Assembly: GCA_015058045.1 (NCBI GenBank)
Contig: SVDC01000010.1
Coordinates: 1 to 64,000, forward strand
Length of the DNA stretch: 64,000 nt
Direction of reading: 5' to 3'
Source of the DNA: Cellulosilyticum sp.
Lineage (GTDB): Bacteria > Bacillota > Clostridia > Lachnospirales > Cellulosilyticaceae
Below are positions 34,563-42,885 of the stretch, one piece after another. Each line of letters opens with the position of its first letter. The stretch's first letter is position 1. Below the pieces are notes generated by a model that saw nothing but the letters and a program-made list of their open reading frames with translations, had not been told where the DNA came from and did no database searches. The position numbers and the translations under genes are program-made.

Positions 34563-36188
34563 CTATTCTACTGAATAAGCAGATATCTTTTTGATATACT
34601 GAACGGCCTCGTCAACTGTTAGCTTATCATTTGCTTGCCAATTCCTATAATATATAGAGTCATCTTTTAATATATCCTTATCAACAAATACCTCATCTAC
34701 TGCAAGCAGAACTATAAGACCTGCATTATTTAAATGTTTACATACCACTTCAACTGGTTCATCTTTTTGGGGTTGATAAAGATAGGTGTGTTTTCCTTCT
34801 ATACTTAACTGTTGTTCAACTTTTTGAACAAAATCAGTCGTGATCCCATTTCTACCAATAGGGAATTCTACTATCACAGGATATTGTCCATTTAATCTGG
34901 CTCTAACTTCCTTTGTAATTTTTTCATCCAATAATAATCCCTTTTCCGTCGTATTAACGTAATTTACAACACCACAAGCAGAAGTCATGTTCGTAATTCG
35001 GTCAATTAAAATGAGTTCTCCAAGCGTTTTATGTTTTGTAAATTCATCTGTCACAATTTTATCTGTAAAATCAATCTTACAAACAGCTATTTCATTTTTA
35101 TTAAGCCTGTCGGTGTTATATTCCTTTCCTGTATTCACATCAATGGTATGAACTATTTCTGTAACCATGCCAGGAATCATTTTTGTTCCTACTTTTATTA
35201 AGAAACTTTTTCCATTATTAAGCGGACTATCGTCCATCCATAAAATTGTAGCTGTAATAGATGATGTTATTTTTACATCTGAATGAATTGAAAGCACACA
35301 ACCTCTTGATACATCAACTTCTCTATCCAATTGAATCGTTACTGGCTGTCCCTTATGAGCTTTATGAACTTGATCATCTCCCACATAAATACTTTTTACA
35401 TGTGCTGTTTCATTACTTGGTAATGATGTAATTTCATCCCCTACGCTGACACTTCCTGCTTCAACTTGCCCTTGAAAACCTCTAAATTCATGATTAGGTC
35501 GGCATACACGTTGTACTGGCATATAAAATCCTTTTTCATCTTCATCTTCATGAATATCAACTTCTTCAAGATAAGGTAGTAATGCCTTGCCAGAATACCA
35601 TTTTGTATTTTTAGAAGGTGTTGTAACATTATCCCCTTCTGTTGCAGATACCGGAATTAATGTTACATTTTTAATTTCTAACTCCGTTGTCAAATCTGAA
35701 ATTTGACTTTCAATTTCTTTAAATATTTCTTCACTATAGTTCACAAGATCCATCTTATTAATTGCAAAGACAATATTTCTTATTCCCATCAATGTACAAA
35801 TTCTCGCATGACGTTTTGTCTGAATAAGAACACCTTGTTTTGCATCAACTAGAATAATGGCTAAATCTGCAAATGAAGCTCCCACTGCCATATTCCTTGT
35901 ATATTCTTCATGCCCTGGTGTATCTGCTACAATAAAGCTTCTATTATTCGTTGTAAAATAACGATATGCAACGTCAATGGTTATTCCTTGTTCTCTCTCA
36001 GCCATAAGTCCATCTAAAAGCAATGAATAATCTATTTCTCCCTCTCTACTACCCACTTTAGAATCAAGTTCTAAAGCTCTCTCTTGGTCTGCATATAGAA
36101 GCTTTGAATCGTATAAAATATGTCCGATTAAAGTAGATTTTCCATCATCCACACTACCACATGTAATAAATTTTAATAATCCCTTCAT
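34563..36188 (-). CDS. cysN: Sulfate adenylyltransferase large subunit CysN with degenerate APS-kinase tail
   Basis: From the ATG at 36188 it has 541 aa. An in-frame ATG at 36245 would overlap cysD by 56 bp. It is a GTPase of the EF-Tu class: P-loop GSVDDGKS (11-18), DTPGHEEY and NKMD, followed by beta-barrel domains. With CysD it forms APS from sulfate and ATP. The last about 105 residues align by eye with APS kinase (EGKHTYL, NNAGLIVLLA and a C-terminal LTVDEAVQYI). The P-loop region reads FPIGRNGITT instead of GLSGSGKST, and the domain is about half length, so kinase activity is very unlikely. Confidence 0.92.
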   Translation of the reverse strand: MKGLLKFITCGSVDDGKSTLIGHILYDSKLLYADQERALELDSKVGSREGEIDYSLLLDGLMAEREQGITIDVAYRYFTTNNRSFIVADTPGHEEYTRNMAVGASFADLAIILVDAKQGVLIQTKRHARICTLMGIRNIVFAINKMDLVNYSEEIFKEIESQISDLTTELEIKNVTLIPVSATEGDNVTTPSKNTKWYSGKALLPYLEEVDIHEDEDEKGFYMPVQRVCRPNHEFRGFQGQVEAGSVSVGDEITSLPSNETAHVKSIYVGDDQVHKAHKGQPVTIQLDREVDVSRGCVLSIHSDVKITSSITATILWMDDSPLNNGKSFLIKVGTKMIPGMVTEIVHTIDVNTGKEYNTDRLNKNEIAVCKIDFTDKIVTDEFTKHKTLGELILIDRITNMTSACGVVNYVNTTEKGLLLDEKITKEVRARLNGQYPVIVEFPIGRNGITTDFVQKVEQQLSIEGKHTYLYQPQKDEPVEVVCKHLNNAGLIVLLAVDEVFVDKDILKDDSIYYRNWQANDKLTVDEAVQYIKKISAYSVE

Positions 36189-36189
36189 A

Positions 36190-37092
36190 CTAGAAATACC
36201 CTTCTTTCTTTCGCCTTTCCATACTACCAGTCTCTTCATGATCAATCACACGACTCGTACGTTCAGAAGATACTGCACTTAAAGTTTCTTCAATAATTGC
36301 ATCTAACGTATTAGCCTCTGACTCAACCCCACCTGTAAGTGGATAACATCCCAATGTACGGAAACGGACCTTTTTATGTTCAATTTTTTCTCCTTCAAGA
36401 AGCTCCATTCTGTCATCATCTACCATAATAATATTGCCATCCCTATAAACAACTGGTCGTTCCTTAGCAAAATATAATGGTACAATATCAATCTTTTCTC
36501 TTTTGATATATTGCCATATATCTTTTTCAGTCCAGTTAGAAATAGGAAAAACTCTTATACTTTCTCCCTTATGAATTTTAGTATTATAAAGTTTCCACAT
36601 TTCTGGTCTCTGGTTTTTAGGATCCCATGCCTGAGCAGCATTTCTAAACGAAAAAATTCTCTCCTTTGCTCGTGACTTCTCTTCATCTCGTCTACCACCA
36701 CCAAATGCGGCAGTAAACTGATATTTTGCCAATGCTTGTTTTAATGCCTGTGTTTTCATAATGTCTGTATATGCTGAGCCATGATCAAAAGGATTAATAC
36801 CCGCATCTATTCCCTCTTGATTGCTATACACTAACATCTCTATGCCAAATTTTTTAGCTACATCGTCTCTAAATGTTATCATCTCTTTAAATTTCCATGT
36901 CGTATCAATATGTAAGAATGGAAATGGTGGCTTTTCTGGATAAAATGCTTTCATCGCAAGATGTAGCATAACCGAACTATCCTTTCCTATTGAATACAGC
37001 ATAACAGGATTTTCACACTCCGCTGCAACTTCCCTAATAATATATATTGCTTCAGCCTCTAACTCATCAAGATGAGAAAAATCGCCCATCAC
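36190..37092 (-). CDS. cysD: Sulfate adenylyltransferase subunit CysD
   Basis: This 300-aa protein of the PP-loop ATP-pyrophosphatase fold has the [10 protein letters not shown] motif near residue 34 and the family [14 protein letters not shown] segment. It is the small, catalytic subunit of ATP sulfurylase. The cysN start follows immediately after its stop. It lies 17 bp downstream of aprB, so APS is made and reduced by products of one transcript. Confidence 0.95.
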   Translation of the reverse strand: MMGDFSHLDELEAEAIYIIREVAAECENPVMLYSIGKDSSVMLHLAMKAFYPEKPPFPFLHIDTTWKFKEMITFRDDVAKKFGIEMLVYSNQEGIDAGINPFDHGSAYTDIMKTQALKQALAKYQFTAAFGGGRRDEEKSRAKERIFSFRNAAQAWDPKNQRPEMWKLYNTKIHKGESIRVFPISNWTEKDIWQYIKREKIDIVPLYFAKERPVVYRDGNIIMVDDDRMELLEGEKIEHKKVRFRTLGCYPLTGGVESEANTLDAIIEETLSAVSSERTSRVIDHEETGSMERRKKEGYF

Positions 37093-37109
37093 TAAGTCCC
37101 CCTTGTTTT

Positions 37110-37424
37110 TTAATATTTATTTGACTCTTTTTTATTTACTTCAATGACTTGCACATTACCATTTACATCTTTAATTTGCCATGTACAAATATCCTCTTTT
37201 TCTGAAACAGTCATTGTACTTCCTTTTCCACCAATGTCTGCTCCCAAATAAAATGAAATAGCATCTACCTTACATTCTTTTAAACATGATGTACATCCCC
37301 AACAATCCTTAAAATGCCTGATATATGCTTTATCCTCTTCATCTTTCTTAATCAAATTCCCAGGACACACTTCAATACATCGCCCACATCCAACGCAATT
37401 ACTTTTCTGAATAAGAATGCTCAT
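37110..37424 (-). CDS. aprB: APS reductase beta subunit AprB (ferredoxin type)
   Basis: From the ATG at 37424 it has 104 aa, with GGGGGTG six bases upstream; a GTG at 37433 is the alternative. There are two 4Fe-4S sites: Cys10, 13, 16, 20 and Cys41, 44, 47, 51. The C-terminal [11 protein letters not shown] segment is typical of AprB, although the AprA-wrapping tail is shorter than in sulfate respirers. It overlaps the 3' end of aprA by 26 bp. It passes electrons to the FAD of AprA. Confidence 0.88.
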   Translation of the reverse strand: MSILIQKSNCVGCGRCIEVCPGNLIKKDEEDKAYIRHFKDCWGCTSCLKECKVDAISFYLGADIGGKGSTMTVSEKEDICTWQIKDVNGNVQVIEVNKKESNKY

Positions 37425-39084
37425 ATGTTTCACCCCCTGTTACAAGATCTCTTAAAATAATTTCTACTTTGCCATTAGTCATACGAGAATTAACATATTT
37501 TTCCCACTCACTACTCTTCTCAGGATAATCAGCATTTTCAGCAAAACCATGCCATCTTGTTTCTTTTCTTGCTATAAGATGCGCGATAACCACCTTACAT
37601 ACAACAAGACGTTCTTTTAATTCATAGATACGCAGTAAATCATCCATATCTTTAGCCGATAGCTTATCTACCAATTCTGTTAATGCTTCAATCTTTTCAT
37701 CTGCAAGTCTCAATGAACTTTCGTTATACTGATAATCTGTACCAATTCCACCTGCATATTGATCCATAATCTTTTGCATTGTCTCTTCTAACTGCTCTGT
37801 TGTTATAAGTGTTTCTTCATTATTTAAATAAGCTTCATATTCTTTTTTCTTAGAATCAAAACACTCTTCATTAATCGCTTTAAAAGTATTGTTCTTCAGA
37901 AACTTTACTGCTGCTTCTGCAGCAATTTGCCCTTCTACAAATGCTCCTGTTACATACTTTTGTGGGCATCCACCTGCAACATCTCCAGCTGCAAATAAAC
38001 CTTGTATTGTGGTTTGCCTATTATTATCTATCCAATAACCACTTGCAGTATGCCCCCCCACAATGTATGGCTCAGTTCCTTCAACTTCCACATTTTCTTG
38101 TGAAGGCCCTTTTCTAGATTCAATCCATTTTAAGGTCTGGCTCGGTGCCATATTAAGATAAGCTTTGTATAAATCTTGTTCCTGCTCTTTGCTAATTCCT
38201 TCTGTTCGTAAATAACATGGACCCTTGCCGGCTCTATTTTCTGAAACAGTACCATATAAACGTTGTGAAGTAGTAATACCATACTTTGTTTCATAAATTT
38301 CACCTTTTGAATTAACTTGCTTAGCCTGAATTCCCTGCGCAATTGTTCCTGTGGGCGCAATTGTATCTTTACAACGAAGTGCAATAAAACGCATTTCAAA
38401 AGTAGTCATCTCAGCACCTGCACGAATTCCCATTGCATAACCTGCTCCTGTATTAAATGGGCAATACCACATTTTATGTCTTGAAAAACCTGGATTGTTA
38501 GGTCTATATAAACCTGCCGCTCCACCTGTTGCACAGATGACTGCTTTAGCCTTAATGGCATAAAATATTTCTTCATTAATATCAAATCCATATGCACCTT
38601 TTATCTGATTATCTTCAATAATATAATCTGTAATATTGACTCTATTAAGTATGCTTACATTTTTCTGCGCTTGAACTGCATCCGCTAAAATTACTTTAAT
38701 ATTTTCACCATTTATTTTGATATTACGATTACCACGAGTCACATATTTTCCATTTTCATCCTTTAAAATAACTAAACCCAATTTTTCCATAACATCTGTA
38801 ACATGATTTAACCGCTCTGACATACTTAAAAGTAAATCTTCTCTTACAATTCCATCTGCATCCTTCTTGGCATAATCTACATAATCTTGTGGCACTCTTC
38901 CCTCAGTAATATAAGCATTAATAGCATTTACACCCGCTGCCAAACACCCACTTCTTTTAACATTAGCTTTTTCAACAATTAAAACTTTGACATCACTATA
39001 CTTACCTAGTGTAATTCCTGCAAAACATCCTGCTGTTCCCCCACCAATAATAAGTACATCTGTTGTTAGTTCTTTTATTTTCAT
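37399..39084 (-). CDS. aprA: APS reductase alpha subunit AprA (FAD)
   Basis: This 561-aa flavoprotein of the fumarate reductase/succinate dehydrogenase superfamily has an FAD site IIGGGTAGC (12-20) and the segment RSGCLAAGVNAINAY. A later SGYWIDNNRQTTIQGLFAAGDVAGG marks the end of the FAD domain. It reduces APS to sulfite and AMP with AprB. It is about 60-100 residues shorter than typical dissimilatory AprA. Its place with cysDN, a small sulfite reductase and metY argues for an assimilatory role. It is the first gene of the operon. Confidence 0.88.
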   Translation of the reverse strand: MKIKELTTDVLIIGGGTAGCFAGITLGKYSDVKVLIVEKANVKRSGCLAAGVNAINAYITEGRVPQDYVDYAKKDADGIVREDLLLSMSERLNHVTDVMEKLGLVILKDENGKYVTRGNRNIKINGENIKVILADAVQAQKNVSILNRVNITDYIIEDNQIKGAYGFDINEEIFYAIKAKAVICATGGAAGLYRPNNPGFSRHKMWYCPFNTGAGYAMGIRAGAEMTTFEMRFIALRCKDTIAPTGTIAQGIQAKQVNSKGEIYETKYGITTSQRLYGTVSENRAGKGPCYLRTEGISKEQEQDLYKAYLNMAPSQTLKWIESRKGPSQENVEVEGTEPYIVGGHTASGYWIDNNRQTTIQGLFAAGDVAGGCPQKYVTGAFVEGQIAAEAAVKFLKNNTFKAINEECFDSKKKEYEAYLNNEETLITTEQLEETMQKIMDQYAGGIGTDYQYNESSLRLADEKIEALTELVDKLSAKDMDDLLRIYELKERLVVCKVVIAHLIARKETRWHGFAENADYPEKSSEWEKYVNSRMTNGKVEIILRDLVTGGETYEHSYSEK

Positions 39085-39174
39085 CTATACTGCCACTCCT
39101 TTTCTTCTATCAAACAAATTCAGGAACATTTATGAGCTATCGTCTTTGCCAGAAAATTCTATATTTATATTTAG

Positions 39175-39204
39175 ATTATATATTTATATTTCTAAAAGTG
39201 TTAA
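39175..39204 (-). promoter_or_regulatory. Predicted promoter of the apr-cys-met operon
   Basis: TTAACA and TATAAT are 18 bp apart, with a start near 39168 and a leader of about 84 nt before aprA. The rest of the gap 39085-39333 is AT-rich and shows no gene or riboswitch I recognise. Confidence 0.55.
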
Positions 39205-39333
39205 TTCATAAAAAGTATGACTCAATATAAGTTAAAACTATAACAAAACATTTTTTCCATCATTTAGGATATTACATATTAGTCTTATTCTATAGAAAAG
39301 CCACTTCAATAACTTTTGTTAACTTCTGGATAA

Positions 39334-39376
39334 ACAAAAAAGATGACTCCTAAAAATATAGAAGTCATCTTTTTTA
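39334..39376 (-). terminator. Terminator of the hem operon
   Basis: A stem AAAAAGATGACT / AGTCATCTTTTTT with T-runs on both strands lies just past the hemB stop. It separates the siroheme/hem operon from the apr-cys operon. Confidence 0.85.
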
Positions 39377-39388
39377 TCTTTATTAATT

Positions 39389-40366
39389 TTAACCAATATA
39401 ACCCTTATCCATAAAACCTGCAATTTGCTCTGCAAAATAAGTTAAATAGATTCCTGCTCCTGCACGATAAACACTGGTAGCCATTTCACAGATCACTTTT
39501 TCTTCGTCAATGCAGTTTAGTTTTGCTCCTGATTTAACCATTGCATATTCCCCACTTACACTATATGCTGCTACTGGAACATTTACAGCATCTCTCACCT
39601 CACGAACAATATCAAGATATGTCATTGCTGGTTTAACCATTATTATATCTGCACCTTCATTTACATCAAGAATTGCTTCTTTTATCGCTTCGTTGCGATT
39701 ATGATAATCCATCTGATAAGATTTTCTATCACCAAAAGATGGTGCTGAACCAGCTGCATCTCTAAATGGTGCATAAAATGATGATGCATATTTAACTGCA
39801 TAGGACATAATAGGAACATTCTGATACCCATTTTCATCAAGTCTACTTCTAATAGCTCGTACTCTACCATCCATCATATCAGATGGCGCAACCATATCAG
39901 CGCCTGCCTGTACATGTGTTAATGCAATTTGCGCTAGAGCCTTAAGTGTACTATCATTATCTACCTCTGTGCCCTTTAGTAGTCCACAATGCCCATGTGA
40001 TGTATATTCACACATACATACATCTGTTATGAAGTACATATCTGGAAACCTTTTTTTTGCTTCACGCAATGCTTCCTGCACAATCCCATTTTGTGCAGCG
40101 GCTCCACTCCCTATATGATCTTTATCGTTAGGAATTCCAAAAAACATCACACTGTTCACGCCAGCCTTTGCTAGCTCCTCTAATTTATATGACATTTTAT
40201 CTATACTATAACGATATTGCCCTTCCATAGATGGAATTTCTTCTACAATGCCTATTCCCTCTTTAATGAACATAGGATATATCAATGATGATTTGTCCAT
40301 TCTAGTTTCACGTACCATTTTTCTAAGATGTGAACTCTGTCTTAATCTTCTTGGTCTTTCTAGCAT
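39389..40366 (-). CDS. hemB: Porphobilinogen synthase (delta-aminolevulinate dehydratase) HemB
   Basis: This 325-aa enzyme condenses two 5-aminolevulinates to porphobilinogen. It has the metal-binding cysteine segment DVCMCEYTSHGHCGLL (about 120-135), the first Schiff-base lysine in VKYASSFYAPF and the second in IMVKPAM. The length is normal. Its start is 2 bp after the hemA stop, so the two are co-translated. It supplies tetrapyrrole for siroheme. Confidence 0.96.
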   Translation of the reverse strand: MLERPRRLRQSSHLRKMVRETRMDKSSLIYPMFIKEGIGIVEEIPSMEGQYRYSIDKMSYKLEELAKAGVNSVMFFGIPNDKDHIGSGAAAQNGIVQEALREAKKRFPDMYFITDVCMCEYTSHGHCGLLKGTEVDNDSTLKALAQIALTHVQAGADMVAPSDMMDGRVRAIRSRLDENGYQNVPIMSYAVKYASSFYAPFRDAAGSAPSFGDRKSYQMDYHNRNEAIKEAILDVNEGADIIMVKPAMTYLDIVREVRDAVNVPVAAYSVSGEYAMVKSGAKLNCIDEEKVICEMATSVYRAGAGIYLTYFAEQIAGFMDKGYIG

Positions 40367-40368
40367 AC

Positions 40369-41574
40369 TTACTCCCCATTCCTTTCTACTAGTTTTTTTA
40401 TAACATTTATAAAGTCCGCAAATTCTTCTAGGCTACTTTCTTTTTTTATCCCATAAATCAGCTTATCAGCCATTTTTTCAACAGATTGCTTACCCGCTAT
40501 CATTACCATTTCTTTTTTTAATTTTTCTACAATATCTGTAGAGTTACCCCATATTACATTTTTTAAATAATCCTGTTCATATTTATCGATAATATCCCGT
40601 GCTTCATTAGCATAATGTAATTTCTGTTCATTATTATGTCGTGCTAAGTCTTCCATATCTTCCATTGAAAAATAAAGCGTATGATCTAATGTTCCAATAT
40701 CATTTTCAATATCAAAAGGTATTGCTAAGTCAAAAAAAACACGTTTCTTATGGGTTTTTATATGATTCAAAAAGTGTTTTTTTGTTATTGTATAATGAGG
40801 GCTTGCTGTTGCACTTATAACGACATCCATATCATCAATATATTGGTAACGCTTTTCATATTCAATTGTTGTAAAACGATGCTGTTTGCATCGTAATTCA
40901 TGTGGCAATTCACCTCGTACTGTAATATATAACCTGATATCTTCTATATCCATAGCATCTTTTAAAATAATTCTTCCAATTTTTCCTGTTGCACCAATTA
41001 TACAGACATTTTTGCCTTGTAATGAGCCATGACACTCTATAGCTTTTTTTAATGCAAGGCTAGCTGTAGATACTGGTGTTTTGGAAATTAACGTATCAGT
41101 CTTTACTCTCTTAGCAGCTGTAACTGCTATTCTAAACAATGAATTAAATCCCGAATGGCAGGTTCCCAGTTCTCTTGCAAAAGAATAGGCTTGTTTAACC
41201 TGTCCTAAAATCTGATCCTCCCCTATTACCACTGAATCTAGACCTGCAGTAACAAGAAACAAATGATGAACGGCATTTCTTCCATAAAAACGAAGTATGT
41301 ACTCCTTAATATCCTTATGGTCGGTATCATCAGTATTTAATTTTGCTTCTTCTAAAAGAATGCGCTGCATTATTTTCAAATTATGATTATCATTTTTCCC
41401 TGAACAATATAACTCTACACGGTTACAAGTTGATAAAAATACAGCCTCATCAATATCTGTATAGCTAACTAATTTCTTCAATATCTTTTCCTGTGTATCT
41501 TTATCAAATACAAATAATTCTCTTATTTTGACAGGTGCTGTTTTTGAACTTATGCTCAGTAATTGTATACTCAT
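40369..41574 (-). CDS. hemA: Glutamyl-tRNA reductase HemA
   Basis: This 401-aa enzyme reduces Glu-tRNA to glutamate-1-semialdehyde, the first committed step of the C5 pathway. The catalytic Cys50 lies in LSTCNRVELY, the NADPH domain has IGATGKIG, and a C-terminal helical dimerisation region follows. The gene sits between hemL and hemB, 6 bp after hemL. Confidence 0.95.
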   Translation of the reverse strand: MSIQLLSISSKTAPVKIRELFVFDKDTQEKILKKLVSYTDIDEAVFLSTCNRVELYCSGKNDNHNLKIMQRILLEEAKLNTDDTDHKDIKEYILRFYGRNAVHHLFLVTAGLDSVVIGEDQILGQVKQAYSFARELGTCHSGFNSLFRIAVTAAKRVKTDTLISKTPVSTASLALKKAIECHGSLQGKNVCIIGATGKIGRIILKDAMDIEDIRLYITVRGELPHELRCKQHRFTTIEYEKRYQYIDDMDVVISATASPHYTITKKHFLNHIKTHKKRVFFDLAIPFDIENDIGTLDHTLYFSMEDMEDLARHNNEQKLHYANEARDIIDKYEQDYLKNVIWGNSTDIVEKLKKEMVMIAGKQSVEKMADKLIYGIKKESSLEEFADFINVIKKLVERNGE

Positions 41575-41580
41575 TTTCTA

Positions 41581-42855
41581 CTATCTTTCCAAAATAATAT
41601 TACATGTTTTATTTATTTCATCATCAGTATGTACTGCAGACACAAACATTGCTTCATATTGAGATGGTGCAATATATATACCTTGTTCCAACATATAATT
41701 AAAATATTCGGCATATGAAGCTGTATCCGATGAAATAGCACTGTCATAATCAATTACAGGAATATCTGTATGAAAAGCACATAGTAGTGATCCAATCTGA
41801 TTCACTTGCAGTTTTTTGTGCTTGTTTTTAGCCCATTTTCTTATTGTTTCAGCAATCTTAATAGCTTTTTTATCTATCTGAGCATAATATTCAGGATGTG
41901 ATTTAAGAACCTTTAATGTTTCAATTCCAGCAGTTGTAGCGATTGGATTGCCTGATAACGTTCCTGCTTGATATACCGTTCCTACTGGAGACACTTTATC
42001 CATAATTTCTTTTTTTCCACCATAAGCTGCCATTGGCATGCCACCACCAATAATCTTTCCCAAAGTCGTCATATCCGGTTTAACGCCAAATAATTGTTGA
42101 GCTCCTCCATATGACAACCTAAATCCCGTTATTACTTCATCAAAAATAAGTATTGTGCCATATTTTTTTGTAATCTCTCTTAAAAACTGTAAAAACCCTT
42201 CTGCTGGTGGAACAACACCCATATTAGCTGCTACTGGCTCTACTATAATCGCAGCAACTTCTTCTCCATACTTATCCATAAGTTCTCTGACAGAATCTTT
42301 ATCATTGTAAAGCGCAACCAGAGTATTTTGGGTATATGAAACTGGCACTCCACTACTATCTGGTACTGCTGTAGTAAGTGCGGCAGATCCCGCTTTTACT
42401 AGAAGGCCATCCGAATGCCCATGATAATTACCTTTAAATTTAATAATATAATCTCTTCCTGTATAGCCTCTTGCTGTTCGTATGGCACTCATGGTTGCTT
42501 CTGTTCCTGAACTTACTAGACGTATTTTTTCCATAGAGGGCATTGCCTCATGAATCATATCTGCAATAATATATTCATTTTCTGTAGGTGCCCCAAATGT
42601 AAGGCCATTATTACATGCTTCTTTTACTGCTTCAATCACCTGTGGATGGGCATGTCCTAGAATTCCAGGTCCCCATGAACACACATAATCAATAAATGTA
42701 TTCCCATCTACATCCATAATATGACTTCCGTTAGCACTTTTGATAAACAAAGGATTTCTTCCCACTGATTTAAAGGCTCTAACCGGGCTATTAACGCCAC
42801 CTGGTATAAGCTTTTTTGCTTCTACAAACAATTGATCTGATTTTCCTGTAAACAT
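41581..42855 (-). CDS. hemL: Glutamate-1-semialdehyde 2,1-aminomutase HemL
   Basis: This 424-aa class III aminotransferase has the PLP lysine in TTLGKIIGGGMPMAAYGG. The N-terminal SDQLFVEAKKLIPGGVNSPVRAF is the family signature. It converts the product of HemA to 5-aminolevulinate. It is encoded in the order hemC-cobA-hemD, hemL, hemA, hemB in one operon. Confidence 0.96.
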   Translation of the reverse strand: MFTGKSDQLFVEAKKLIPGGVNSPVRAFKSVGRNPLFIKSANGSHIMDVDGNTFIDYVCSWGPGILGHAHPQVIEAVKEACNNGLTFGAPTENEYIIADMIHEAMPSMEKIRLVSSGTEATMSAIRTARGYTGRDYIIKFKGNYHGHSDGLLVKAGSAALTTAVPDSSGVPVSYTQNTLVALYNDKDSVRELMDKYGEEVAAIIVEPVAANMGVVPPAEGFLQFLREITKKYGTILIFDEVITGFRLSYGGAQQLFGVKPDMTTLGKIIGGGMPMAAYGGKKEIMDKVSPVGTVYQAGTLSGNPIATTAGIETLKVLKSHPEYYAQIDKKAIKIAETIRKWAKNKHKKLQVNQIGSLLCAFHTDIPVIDYDSAISSDTASYAEYFNYMLEQGIYIAPSQYEAMFVSAVHTDDEINKTCNIILER

Positions 42856-42885
42856 AAGCCTACCTCTTTTTTAATATAATGAGTA

